A DNA stretch of 64,000 nucleotides from Mycolicibacterium vulneris (GTDB lineage Bacteria; Actinomycetota; Actinomycetes; Mycobacteriales; Mycobacteriaceae): contig NZ_NCXM01000029.1 in assembly GCF_002104765.1 (NCBI RefSeq), forward strand, positions 1 through 64,000, read 5' to 3'. Positions within the stretch are counted from its first letter, which is position 1. Every line of letters begins with the position of its first letter. The translations under genes and the position numbers were made by a program. Below are positions 1 to 8,441 of this stretch, piece by piece. The notes beneath the pieces are model-generated. The model made no database searches. It was not told the origin of the DNA and saw nothing but the letters and a program-made list of their open reading frames with translations.

Positions 1-2
1 CC

Positions 3-530
3 CCCGGCGGCCCCGCCCCGGCCAGGTCCGGGCCCGAAGCGCTGCTGCGCGCGCCCGACGGCGCGTCGACGGTGGGCGGTCAGCACCTGCCGCCGGCGGT
101 CCCGCCGGTGCCCGGCGCGCCTGCCGCACCCGGCGTGCCGGTGCCGGGTACGCTGCCCGGCATGCCAGGCGGACCGGCGACGGGTGCATTGCCCGGCATG
201 CCCGCTGTTCCGGCCACCGGCGCGTTGCCCGGTACGCCCGCCGGCCCGGTCACCGGGCGCGCACCCGGTGTGCTGCCGGGATTGCCGACGCCGGGACTGC
301 CCATGCCGGCCGGACCGGCGACCCCTCCAGTGCCGGCCGAGGTGCCGATTCCCTTAGGCGGGTTGCCGATTCCTGCTCCCGGCCAGATGCCGGCGCCGTT
401 GCCCGCCGAGATTCCGGTCCCGCTGCAGCTGGGCCGCCCGGCGACGCCGGCCCAACCGATGGCCCCCGCCGCGCCGGCTAACGGCCTGCCCGGGCCGGCG
501 CTCGGCGCGCCGCCAGGTGCGCCCAGGTGA
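3..530 (+). CDS. FtsL-like proline-rich membrane protein, C-terminal part
   Basis: The frame is open from the left edge, so the start and any membrane segment lie outside the window. What remains is a low-complexity Pro/Gly/Ala tail with recurring units such as TGALPGMP and TGRAPGVLPG. The stop overlaps the GTG start of pbpB by four bases. In M. tuberculosis the gene directly before pbpB is Rv2164c, a proline-rich bitopic membrane protein proposed as the mycobacterial FtsL; the position and composition here fit its extracytoplasmic tail. The visible part has no recognisable domain, so the assignment rests on gene order. The GTG at 72 is open but need not be a start, because the frame continues upstream without a stop. 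Confidence 0.75.
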   Translation, partial: PGGPAPARSGPEALLRAPDGASTVGGQHLPPAVPPVPGAPAAPGVPVPGTLPGMPGGPATGALPGMPAVPATGALPGTPAGPVTGRAPGVLPGLPTPGLPMPAGPATPPVPAEVPIPLGGLPIPAPGQMPAPLPAEIPVPLQLGRPATPAQPMAPAAPANGLPGPALGAPPGAPR

Positions 531-2602
531 GCCGCGGAGAATCCCCGCGGGCACGCCGGTCACAGTCGGCACGGCCGACACGTGGTCCTCGTAAGGATCT
601 GGCGGGCAAGGGCGTACGGCAACCCAAGCATCGCCCGAAACCGCAGCAAGCCGACGTCGGCCGAGAAGTGAAGGAGCCGAAGCGATTCCGGAAGGCCAAG
701 CAGGCCAAGGGCGTCGGGGCGGCACAGCGGTCCGTGTCGGTGACGGCCGGGCACTCGGCGCGGGAGCGTCGCACCCGCCAGGTCGTGGAGTTGACCAGCC
801 GCGGTGGGTCATTCGTCTTCCGGCACCGCGCCGGCAACGTGGTCATCCTGGTGCTCATGCTGGTGGCCGCCTCCCAGCTGTTCGTCCTGCAGGTGACCAG
901 CGCCCCGTCGCTGCGCGCCCAGGCCGCCGGCCAGCTCAAGGTCACCGATGTGGAAAAGGCGGTGCGCGGCAGCATCATCGACCGCCGCAAAGACCAGCTT
1001 GCCTTCACCATCGAGTCGCGTGCGTTGACGTTTCAGCCGAAACGGATCCGCAAGCAGCTGGAGGAAGCCAAGGCCAAGAACTCGACCGCCCCGGATCCGC
1101 AGCAGCGGTTGCGCGATATCGCCAAGGAGGTCTCCAGCCGCCTGGGCAACAAGCCCGACTCGGCGACCGTCTTGAAGAAGCTGCAAACCGACGACAACTT
1201 CGTCTACCTGGCGCGCGCCGTGGATCCCGCTGTCGCCAGCGCGATCTCGGACAAGTATCCCGAGGTCGGTTCCGAACGCCAGGACCTGCGCCAGTATCCG
1301 GGTGGATCGCTGGCGGCCAACATCGTCGGCGGCATCGACTGGGACGGTCACGGCCTGCTGGGGCTGGAGGAGGCCATGGACTCGGTGCTGTCGGGCACCG
1401 ACGGTGCGGTCACCTATGACCGCGGATCCGACGGTGTGGTCATCCCCGGCAGCTACCGCAACCGGCATCGGGCGGTCAACGGCTCGATGGTCCAGCTGAC
1501 CCTCGACGACGACATCCAGTTCTACGTGCAGCAGCAGGTTCAGCAGGCAAAGAATGTGTCTGGCGCGCACAATGTTTCGGCCGTCGTGCTCGACGCGAAG
1601 ACCGGCGAGGTGCTGGCCATGGCCAACGACAACACCTTCGACCCCTCCCAGGACATCGGTCGGCAGGGCGACAAACAGCTGGGCAACCTGGCGGTGTCCT
1701 CGCCGTTCGAGCCCGGCTCGGTGAACAAGGTGATCACCGCGTCGTCGGTCATCGAGTACGGCCTGTCCAATCCCGATGAGGTGTTGCAGGTCCCCGGCAC
1801 GATCCAGATGGGCGGGGTGTCCATCCACGACGCGTGGGATCACGGCGTGATGCCCTACACCACCACCGGCGTGTTCGGAAAGTCCTCCAACGTCGGCACT
1901 TTGATGCTCGCCCAGCGCGTCGGCCCGGAGCGCTTCTACGACATGGTCCGCAAATTCGGTCTGGGGCAACGCACTAACGTGGGCCTGCCGGGTGAGAGCG
2001 CCGGGCTGGTGCCGCCGATCGACCAGTGGTCGGGCAGCACCTTCTCGAACCTGCCCATCGGCCAGGGTCTTTCGATGACGCTGCTGCAGATGACGGGCAT
2101 GTACCAGGCGATCGCCAACGACGGCCTGCGGATACCGCCGCGGATCATCAAGGCCACCATCGCCCCCGACGGCACCCGTACCGAGGAGCCGCGCCCGGAC
2201 GGCGTGCGGGTGGTCTCGCCGCAGACGGCGCAGACCGTGCGCAACATGCTGCGTGCCGTTGTGCAGAAGGACCCGATGGGATACCAGCAGGGCACCGGCT
2301 CGGCCGGCGCGGTCACGGGCTACCAGATGGCCGGCAAGACTGGTACCGCGCAGCAGATCAACCCGGCCTGCGGCTGCTACTTCGACAACGTCTATTGGAT
2401 CACGTTCGCCGGGATGGCCACCGTCGACAACCCCCGGTACGTCATCGGCATCATGATGGACAATCCGGAGCGCAACGCCGACGGCACGCCCGGACACTCG
2501 GCGGCTCCGCTGTTCCACAACATCGCCGGCTGGCTCATGCAGCGCGAGAATGTACCGCTGTCGCCCGACCCCGGCCCGCCCCTGACGCTGCAGGCCACCT
2601 AG
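527..2602 (+). CDS. pbpB: Septal peptidoglycan transpeptidase PbpB (FtsI, PBP3 class)
   Basis: Class B penicillin-binding protein that cross-links peptidoglycan at the septum with FtsW. The 691-residue product has a basic cytoplasmic N-terminus, one membrane anchor near residues 104-126, a dimerisation region and a C-terminal transpeptidase domain. The catalytic triad motifs are present: the nucleophile in EPGSVNK (Ser398), SSN in GKSSNVGT, and KTG at 604-606 in AGKTGTAQQ. The GTG start overlaps the upstream stop (GTGA), which supports translational coupling. The PACGC pair just after KTG is kept in mycobacterial PbpB as I remember it. A 129-base gap separates it from murE. M. tuberculosis has extra genes in that gap and none is visible here. 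Confidence 0.96.
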   Translation: MSRGESPRARRSQSARPTRGPRKDLAGKGVRQPKHRPKPQQADVGREVKEPKRFRKAKQAKGVGAAQRSVSVTAGHSARERRTRQVVELTSRGGSFVFRHRAGNVVILVLMLVAASQLFVLQVTSAPSLRAQAAGQLKVTDVEKAVRGSIIDRRKDQLAFTIESRALTFQPKRIRKQLEEAKAKNSTAPDPQQRLRDIAKEVSSRLGNKPDSATVLKKLQTDDNFVYLARAVDPAVASAISDKYPEVGSERQDLRQYPGGSLAANIVGGIDWDGHGLLGLEEAMDSVLSGTDGAVTYDRGSDGVVIPGSYRNRHRAVNGSMVQLTLDDDIQFYVQQQVQQAKNVSGAHNVSAVVLDAKTGEVLAMANDNTFDPSQDIGRQGDKQLGNLAVSSPFEPGSVNKVITASSVIEYGLSNPDEVLQVPGTIQMGGVSIHDAWDHGVMPYTTTGVFGKSSNVGTLMLAQRVGPERFYDMVRKFGLGQRTNVGLPGESAGLVPPIDQWSGSTFSNLPIGQGLSMTLLQMTGMYQAIANDGLRIPPRIIKATIAPDGTRTEEPRPDGVRVVSPQTAQTVRNMLRAVVQKDPMGYQQGTGSAGAVTGYQMAGKTGTAQQINPACGCYFDNVYWITFAGMATVDNPRYVIGIMMDNPERNADGTPGHSAAPLFHNIAGWLMQRENVPLSPDPGPPLTLQAT

Positions 2603-2731
2603 CGGCGATCGCCAGCACGGTCGCAGCGGGTCGCTGCCAGACGGCCGGGGCCGGGGACCTCCGTGGAGCCGCCCGGCGGCCCCGTCGGCGCGCGGTTCGC
2701 CTCCCGCCCGGTTGCGGCTAGGTAGGGTGTC

Positions 2732-4324
2732 ATGGCCGATCATGAGGATCACGCGGCGTCGGAGGGAGGTGTGACCGTGCCGGTGCCCACCGGGTTACGC
2801 CCCAGCGCCGCGGCGGGCGCGCGGCTGCCCGCCCTGGCCGACCAGATCGGCGCGGTGCCGGCCGACTCCCCAGGCCAGGGCGGCGTCGTGTCCGACGTGA
2901 CGATCACCGGCGTGACGCTGCGCGCCCAGGACGTGCGGCCCGGTGACCTGTTCGCCGCGCTGCCCGGCCTGACGACCCACGGGGCCCGCTATGGCGCCGA
3001 CGCGATCGAACGCGGCGCGGCCGCCGTGCTTACCGATCCCGCCGGTGTCGCCGAGATGACCGCGGCCGGCGCCCCAACCGTGCCGACGCTGGTGCACCCG
3101 GACCCCCGCGGCGTGCTCGGCGCCCTGGCCGCCACGGTGTACGGGCGCCCGTCCGAGCGGGTGGCCGTCATCGGCGTCACCGGCACCTCCGGCAAGACCA
3201 CCACCACTTATATGGTCGAGTCCGGTCTGCGCGCCGCCGGCCGCAGAGCCGGGCTGATCGGCACCATCGGCATTCGCATCGACGGCGCCGACATCCCCAG
3301 CGCGCTCACCACTCCCGAGGCCCCCGCACTGCAGGCGATGCTGGCGGCGATGGCCGAACAGGGCGTGGACACCGTCGTGATGGAGGTCTCCAGCCACGCG
3401 CTGGCGTTGGGTCGGGTGGACGGAACCGGCTTCGCGGTCGGCGGTTTCACCAACCTGTCCCGCGATCACCTCGACTTTCACCCGACCATGGAAGACTACT
3501 TCGACACAAAAGCCCTGCTGTTCGACCCGAATTCGCCGCTGCGGGCGCGCCGCGTGGTGGTGTGCATCGACGACGAGGCCGGGCGGGCGATGGCGGCTCG
3601 GGCCGGCGACGCGATCACCGTCAGCGCCGAGGGCCGGCCCGCGAATTGGCGCGCCGTCGACGTGGCCCCGATGGGCGCCGGGGGACAACAGTTCACCGTC
3701 ATCGACCCCGCCGGAGCGAAGCATCAGGTCGGGGTTCCGCTGCCCGGGCACTACAACGTCGCCAATTGCCTTCTGGCGCTGGCCCTTCTGGATGCGGTGG
3801 GGGTGTCGCCGGAGCGGGCGGCGCCGGGACTGCGGCAGACCCGCGTGCCGGGACGCATGGAAAAGATCGACGCCGGGCAGGACTTCCTGGCGCTGGTCGA
3901 CTACGCCCACAAGCCGGGCGCCTTGCGCGCGGTGCTGACCACGCTGGCTCGTCCGGGCCGCCGCGTGGCGGTGGTCTTCGGCGCCGGCGGCGAGCGTGAT
4001 CCGGGCAAGCGGGGGCCGATGGGCGCGACGGCCGCCGAGCTGGCCGACCTGGTCGTCGTCACCGACGACAATCCGCGCGGTGAGGACCCGGCGTCGATTC
4101 GCCGCGAAATCCTGGCGGGTGCGACCGAAAGTGGTTGCGCGGCAGAGGTTGTCGAGGTGGCTGACCGGCGTGATGCGATCAGGCACGCCGTCGCCTGGGC
4201 GGGCGCCGGTGACGTGGTGCTGATCGCCGGCAAGGGCCACGAAACCGGGCAGCGCACCGGCGACGTGGTCCGCCCGTTCGACGACCGCGTCGAGTTGGCG
4301 CAGGCGTTGGAGGATCGCGCATGA
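2732..4324 (+). CDS. murE: UDP-MurNAc-tripeptide synthetase (meso-DAP adding) MurE
   Basis: Cytoplasmic ATP-dependent ligase that adds the third stem residue to UDP-MurNAc-L-Ala-D-Glu. The 530-residue protein has the three Mur-ligase domains: an N-terminal UDP-binding region, a central ATPase with the P-loop GTSGKT at 151-156, and a C-terminal domain carrying DNPR, the signature for meso-diaminopimelate rather than lysine. The chosen ATG at 2732 gives a roughly 30-residue extension before conserved sequence; a GTG at 2771 is an alternative start. Its stop overlaps the murF ATG (ATGA), so the two are almost certainly co-translated. Confidence 0.96.
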   Translation: MADHEDHAASEGGVTVPVPTGLRPSAAAGARLPALADQIGAVPADSPGQGGVVSDVTITGVTLRAQDVRPGDLFAALPGLTTHGARYGADAIERGAAAVLTDPAGVAEMTAAGAPTVPTLVHPDPRGVLGALAATVYGRPSERVAVIGVTGTSGKTTTTYMVESGLRAAGRRAGLIGTIGIRIDGADIPSALTTPEAPALQAMLAAMAEQGVDTVVMEVSSHALALGRVDGTGFAVGGFTNLSRDHLDFHPTMEDYFDTKALLFDPNSPLRARRVVVCIDDEAGRAMAARAGDAITVSAEGRPANWRAVDVAPMGAGGQQFTVIDPAGAKHQVGVPLPGHYNVANCLLALALLDAVGVSPERAAPGLRQTRVPGRMEKIDAGQDFLALVDYAHKPGALRAVLTTLARPGRRVAVVFGAGGERDPGKRGPMGATAAELADLVVVTDDNPRGEDPASIRREILAGATESGCAAEVVEVADRRDAIRHAVAWAGAGDVVLIAGKGHETGQRTGDVVRPFDDRVELAQALEDRA

Positions 4325-5889
4325 TCGACCTGACCATCGCGCAGATCGCCGAGATCGTCGGCGGCACTTTGTCCGACATCTCGCCGCGCGACGCCGCGGA
4401 ACTGCGCGTCACCGGAACCGTCGAATTCGACTCGCGCGCCGTCAAACCCGGCGGGCTATTCCTGGCGCTGCCGGGGGCGCGCAGCGACGGCCACGACCAC
4501 GCGGCCTCGGCCGTGGCGGCCGGCGCGGTCGTGGTGCTGGCCGCGCGGCCGGTCGGGGTTCCCGCCATCGTCGTCACACCCGAGGGGGCTTCGGGATCGC
4601 GGGCCGGGGTGCTCGAGCACGACCCGGACGGCTCGGGGGCGGCGGTGCTGGCCGCGCTGGCCAAGCTGGCCCAGGCGGTGGCCGCCGAACTGGTGGCCGG
4701 CGGCCTGACCATCGTCGGCATCACCGGATCGTCGGGAAAGACGTCGACCAAGGACCTGGTGGCAGCGGTCCTGGCGCCCCTGGGCGAGGTGGTGGCCCCG
4801 CCCGGGTCGTTCAACAACGAGCTGGGGCATCCGTGGACGGTGCTGCGCGCGACCGCCGACACCGACTACTTGGTCCTCGAGATGTCGGCCCGGCATCCCG
4901 GCAACATCGCCGCGCTGGCCGACATCGCCACACCGTCCATCGGGGTGGTGCTGAACGTCGGCACCGCGCACCTCGGCGAATTCGGCTCACGCGAAGCCAT
5001 CGCCCAGACGAAATCCGAACTGCCGCAATCCGTCCCGGCGTCCGGGGTGGTGATCCTCAACGCCGACGATCCGGCCGTGGCGGCCATGGCGAACGTGACC
5101 GCGGCCCGGGTGGTCCGGGTCGGCCGCGCCGAGCGCACCAACGCGGGCCCCAGCGAACTGTGGGCCGGGCCGGTGTCGCTCGACGAGCTGGCCAGGCCGC
5201 GGTTCACCCTGCACCGGCGCGAGGCGTCCGGGGTGACGCAGGTGCAGGTGCAACTCGGCGTCTACGGCGATCACCAGGTGGGCAACGCGCTGTGCGCGGC
5301 CGCGGTTGCGCTGGAATGCGGCGCCGGACTCGAACAGGTGGCCGCCGCACTCGCCGGCACGCGGCCGGTGTCGCGCCACCGCATGCAGGTCACCACCCGC
5401 GCCGACGGGGTTACCGTGATCGACGATGCCTACAACGCCAACCCCGATTCGATGCGGGCCGGGTTGCAGGCGCTGGCCTGGATCGCCCACGGCGGGGGCG
5501 CGGGCGGCGGCCAAAGCCCAGCCGAAAAGCGCAGGAGCTGGGCGGTGCTCGGCGAGATGGCTGAGCTGGGTGAGGACGCCATAGCCGAGCACGATCGCAT
5601 CGGCCGGCTGGCCGTGCGCTTAGATGTGTCTCGACTCGTTGTCGTGGGAAGTGGGAGGTCGATGAGCGCCATGCACCACGGAGCGGTCATGGAGGGTGCC
5701 TGGGGCGCAGCCGATAAGGGGGCCGTCAACGTCGCCGACAGCGATGCCGCGCTGGCTCTACTGCGGGCCGAGGTGCGACCGGGCGACGTCGTGCTGGTCA
5801 AGGCGTCGAACTCCGCCGGACTCGGCGCGCTGGCCGACGCGCTCGCCGCCGAAAACTCAGCAGGCTCTGCGGGCGGGACGCGCGGATGA
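4321..5889 (+). CDS. murF: UDP-MurNAc-tripeptide:D-Ala-D-Ala ligase MurF
   Basis: Adds D-Ala-D-Ala to the UDP-MurNAc-tripeptide, the last cytoplasmic step before the lipid carrier. The 522-residue protein has the MurF N-terminal domain, the ATP-binding P-loop GSSGKT at 136-141, the central Mur-ligase domain and a C-terminal domain beginning near the DDAYNANPDS motif. It overlaps murE by four bases at its start and mraY by four bases at its end, both ATGA. An insertion rich in Gly/Ala (near residue 390) is a little longer than in many homologues but does not touch the core motifs. Confidence 0.96.
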   Translation: MIDLTIAQIAEIVGGTLSDISPRDAAELRVTGTVEFDSRAVKPGGLFLALPGARSDGHDHAASAVAAGAVVVLAARPVGVPAIVVTPEGASGSRAGVLEHDPDGSGAAVLAALAKLAQAVAAELVAGGLTIVGITGSSGKTSTKDLVAAVLAPLGEVVAPPGSFNNELGHPWTVLRATADTDYLVLEMSARHPGNIAALADIATPSIGVVLNVGTAHLGEFGSREAIAQTKSELPQSVPASGVVILNADDPAVAAMANVTAARVVRVGRAERTNAGPSELWAGPVSLDELARPRFTLHRREASGVTQVQVQLGVYGDHQVGNALCAAAVALECGAGLEQVAAALAGTRPVSRHRMQVTTRADGVTVIDDAYNANPDSMRAGLQALAWIAHGGGAGGGQSPAEKRRSWAVLGEMAELGEDAIAEHDRIGRLAVRLDVSRLVVVGSGRSMSAMHHGAVMEGAWGAADKGAVNVADSDAALALLRAEVRPGDVVLVKASNSAGLGALADALAAENSAGSAGGTRG

Positions 5890-6965
5890 GGCAGATCCTG
5901 ATCGCCGTCGCCGTCGCACTGACCGTGTCGATCCTGCTGACCCCGGCGCTGATTCGGCTGTTCACCCGGCAGGGCTTCGGCCACCACACCCGCGAGGACG
6001 GCCCGCCGACCCACCACGCCAAACGCGGCACGCCGTCGATGGGCGGCGTGGCCATCCTGGCCGGCATCTGGGCGGGTTACCTGGGCACGCACCTGGCCGG
6101 GATGGCCTTCGACGGCGAGGGCGTCACCGTCTCGGGTCTGTTGGTGCTGGGCCTGGCGACGGTGCTCGGCGGCGTCGGATTCCTCGACGACATCATCAAG
6201 ATCCGCAGGTCGCGCAACCTCGGCTTGAACAAGACTGCCAAGACGATCGGGCAGGTCGCCGCCGCGGTGATCTTCGGCGTGCTGGCGCTGCAGTTCCACA
6301 ACAACAACGGCCTGACACCGGCCAGCGCGGACCTGTCCTACGTGCGAGAGATCGCCACCGTCACGCTGGCTCCGGGCCTGTTCGTATTGTTCTGTGTGGT
6401 CGTCGTCAGCGCCTGGTCCAACGCGGTCAACTTCACCGACGGACTGGACGGGCTGGCCGCCGGGAGCATGGCGATGGTCACCGCCGCCTACGTGTTGATC
6501 ACGTTCTGGCAGTACCGCAACGCGTGCGTCACCGCGCCCGGGCTGGGCTGCTACAACGTGCGCGATCCGCTGGACCTGGCGCTGGTCGCGGCCGCCACCG
6601 CCGGCGCCTGCATCGGCTTTTTATGGTGGAACGCCGCGCCCGCCAAGATCTTCATGGGCGACACCGGGTCCCTGGCCTTGGGCGGCATCATTGCGGGCCT
6701 CTCGGTCACCAGCCGCACCGAGATCCTCGCCGTCGTGCTGGGCTCGCTGTTCGTCGCCGAGGTCAGCTCGGTTGTGTTGCAGATCTTGACTTTTCGCACC
6801 ACCGGGCGCCGGGTGTTCCGGATGGCGCCCTTTCATCACCACTTCGAACTGGCCGGCTGGGCCGAGACCACGGTCATCATCCGCTTCTGGCTGCTCACCG
6901 CGATCGCCTGCGGGCTGGGCGTGGCCCTTTTCTACGGTGAGTGGCTGGGCGCGATAGGTGCCTGA
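5886..6965 (+). CDS. mraY: Phospho-MurNAc-pentapeptide transferase MraY (MurX)
   Basis: Integral membrane enzyme that transfers phospho-MurNAc-pentapeptide to decaprenyl phosphate, making lipid I. The 359-residue product is a polytopic protein of about ten membrane segments with the family signatures GVGFLDDIIKI, the Asp-rich NFTDGLDGL and MGDTGSLALGG, and the HHHFE box near the C-terminus. In mycobacteria the gene is also called murX. It overlaps murF at the start (ATGA) and shares one base with murD at its end (TGATG). Confidence 0.97.
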   Translation: MRQILIAVAVALTVSILLTPALIRLFTRQGFGHHTREDGPPTHHAKRGTPSMGGVAILAGIWAGYLGTHLAGMAFDGEGVTVSGLLVLGLATVLGGVGFLDDIIKIRRSRNLGLNKTAKTIGQVAAAVIFGVLALQFHNNNGLTPASADLSYVREIATVTLAPGLFVLFCVVVVSAWSNAVNFTDGLDGLAAGSMAMVTAAYVLITFWQYRNACVTAPGLGCYNVRDPLDLALVAAATAGACIGFLWWNAAPAKIFMGDTGSLALGGIIAGLSVTSRTEILAVVLGSLFVAEVSSVVLQILTFRTTGRRVFRMAPFHHHFELAGWAETTVIIRFWLLTAIACGLGVALFYGEWLGAIGA

Positions 6966-8434
6966 TGAGCGGTCTTGAGGCCCCGCTGGAACCCCTGGCG
7001 CCCGGTGCGCCGGTGCTGGTGGCCGGCGGCGGGGTGACGGGCAAGGCGGTGCTTGCGGCGCTGACGAGATTCGGCGCGGCACCGACGCTGTGCGACGACG
7101 ATCCGGCCAGGCTGCGCGGCTACGCCGACGCGGGGGTGGCGACCGCGTCCACCTCGACGGCCACCGACGAGATCTCCCGGTACGCGCTGGTGGTCACCAG
7201 TCCCGGCTTCGCGCCGACGACGCCGCTGCTGGTTGCCGCGGCGGCGGCCGGGGTGCCGATCTGGGGTGACGTGGAGCTGGCCTGGCGGCTCGACGCCGCC
7301 GGCCACTACGGGCCGCCGCGGCGCTGGCTGGTGGTGACCGGGACCAACGGCAAGACGACCACCACGTCGATGCTGCACGCCATGCTCACCGCCGGCGGCC
7401 GGCGCAGCCTGCTGTGCGGCAACATCGGTGACCCGGTGCTCGACGTCCTGGAGCAGCCCGCCGAGCTGCTGGCCGTCGAGCTGTCCAGCTTCCAATTGCA
7501 TTGGGCGCCTTCGCTGCAACCGGAGGCCGGTGCGGTGCTCAACATCGCCGAAGACCACCTGGACTGGCATGGCAGCCTGGCCGCCTACGCCGCGGCGAAG
7601 GCGCGGGTGCTCGATGGCCGGGTGGCGGTGGTGGGCCTGGACGATGCCCGGGCGGCGGCGCTGCTGGACACCGCCCGGGCGCCGGTGCGGGTCGGCTTCC
7701 GGCTGGGCGAACCGGCGGCGGGGGAGCTGGGCGTGCGCGACGGCCGCCTGGTTGACCGTGCCTTCGCCGACGATCTGGCCCTGTTGCCGGTCGAGTCCAT
7801 CCCGGTGCCGGGCCCGGTCGGGGTGCTCGACGCCCTGGCCGCCGCGGCGCTGGCGCGCTGCGTCGATGTGCCGGCCGAAGCGATCGCGGCCGCGATCGCC
7901 TCCTTCCGGGTGGGTCGGCACCGGGCCGAAGTCGTGGCCGTCGCCGACGGCATCACCTACGTCGACGACTCCAAGGCCACCAACCCGCACGCCGCCGAGG
8001 CGTCCGTGCTGGCCTACCCCCGCGTCGTCTGGATCGCCGGCGGCCTGCTGAAGGGCGCGTCGGTCGATGCCGAGGTCGCCAGGATGGCGTCGCGGCTGGT
8101 CGGGGCGGTGCTCATCGGCCGAGATCGGCAAGAGGTTGCAGAGGCGTTATCGCGACACGCGCCGGATGTCCCCGTCCTGCAGGTTGTGACAGGCGAGGAT
8201 GCTGGTATGGATGCGACTGCTGTGGTTTCTGGGGCAGATGTGACAGAAGTGAAACAAACGGGTGACGATTTGGGGTCGGCGGTGATGAGCGCGGCGGTGG
8301 CCGCGGCGCGTACTGTGGCGCAGCCCGGTGACACCGTCCTGTTGGCACCTGCGGGCGCATCGTTTGACCAATTCGCGGGTTACGCCGACCGTGGCGACGC
8401 GTTCGCGGCCGCCGTGCGCGCGGCGCTCCGGTAG
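6965..8434 (+). CDS. murD: UDP-MurNAc-L-Ala:D-Glu ligase MurD
   Basis: Adds D-glutamate to UDP-MurNAc-L-alanine in the cytoplasm. I chose the ATG at 6965, which overlaps the mraY stop by one base (TGATG), rather than an in-frame codon at 6941 inside mraY. This gives 489 residues starting just before the nucleotide-binding VAGGGVTGKAV loop. The ATP-binding motif TGTNGKTTTT and the downstream NIAEDHLDWH and DDSKATNPH motifs are typical of MurD. A roughly 30-residue stretch near the C-terminus (encoded around 8195-8280, with VSGADVTEVKQTG) looks less conserved than its surroundings. Neighbours and orientation match the mycobacterial dcw order. Confidence 0.95.
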   Translation: MSGLEAPLEPLAPGAPVLVAGGGVTGKAVLAALTRFGAAPTLCDDDPARLRGYADAGVATASTSTATDEISRYALVVTSPGFAPTTPLLVAAAAAGVPIWGDVELAWRLDAAGHYGPPRRWLVVTGTNGKTTTTSMLHAMLTAGGRRSLLCGNIGDPVLDVLEQPAELLAVELSSFQLHWAPSLQPEAGAVLNIAEDHLDWHGSLAAYAAAKARVLDGRVAVVGLDDARAAALLDTARAPVRVGFRLGEPAAGELGVRDGRLVDRAFADDLALLPVESIPVPGPVGVLDALAAAALARCVDVPAEAIAAAIASFRVGRHRAEVVAVADGITYVDDSKATNPHAAEASVLAYPRVVWIAGGLLKGASVDAEVARMASRLVGAVLIGRDRQEVAEALSRHAPDVPVLQVVTGEDAGMDATAVVSGADVTEVKQTGDDLGSAVMSAAVAAARTVAQPGDTVLLAPAGASFDQFAGYADRGDAFAAAVRAALR

Positions 8435-8441
8435 GGCGGGC

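Noticed and set aside
809..2752. Long open frame of 647 codons antisense to pbpB
   Set aside because: Arg/His/Gly-rich composition typical of the reverse strand of a GC-rich gene; pbpB on the other strand has all family motifs.
2795..4240. Long open frame of 481 codons antisense to murE
   Set aside because: Same antisense pattern, no domain, fully inside an intact gene.
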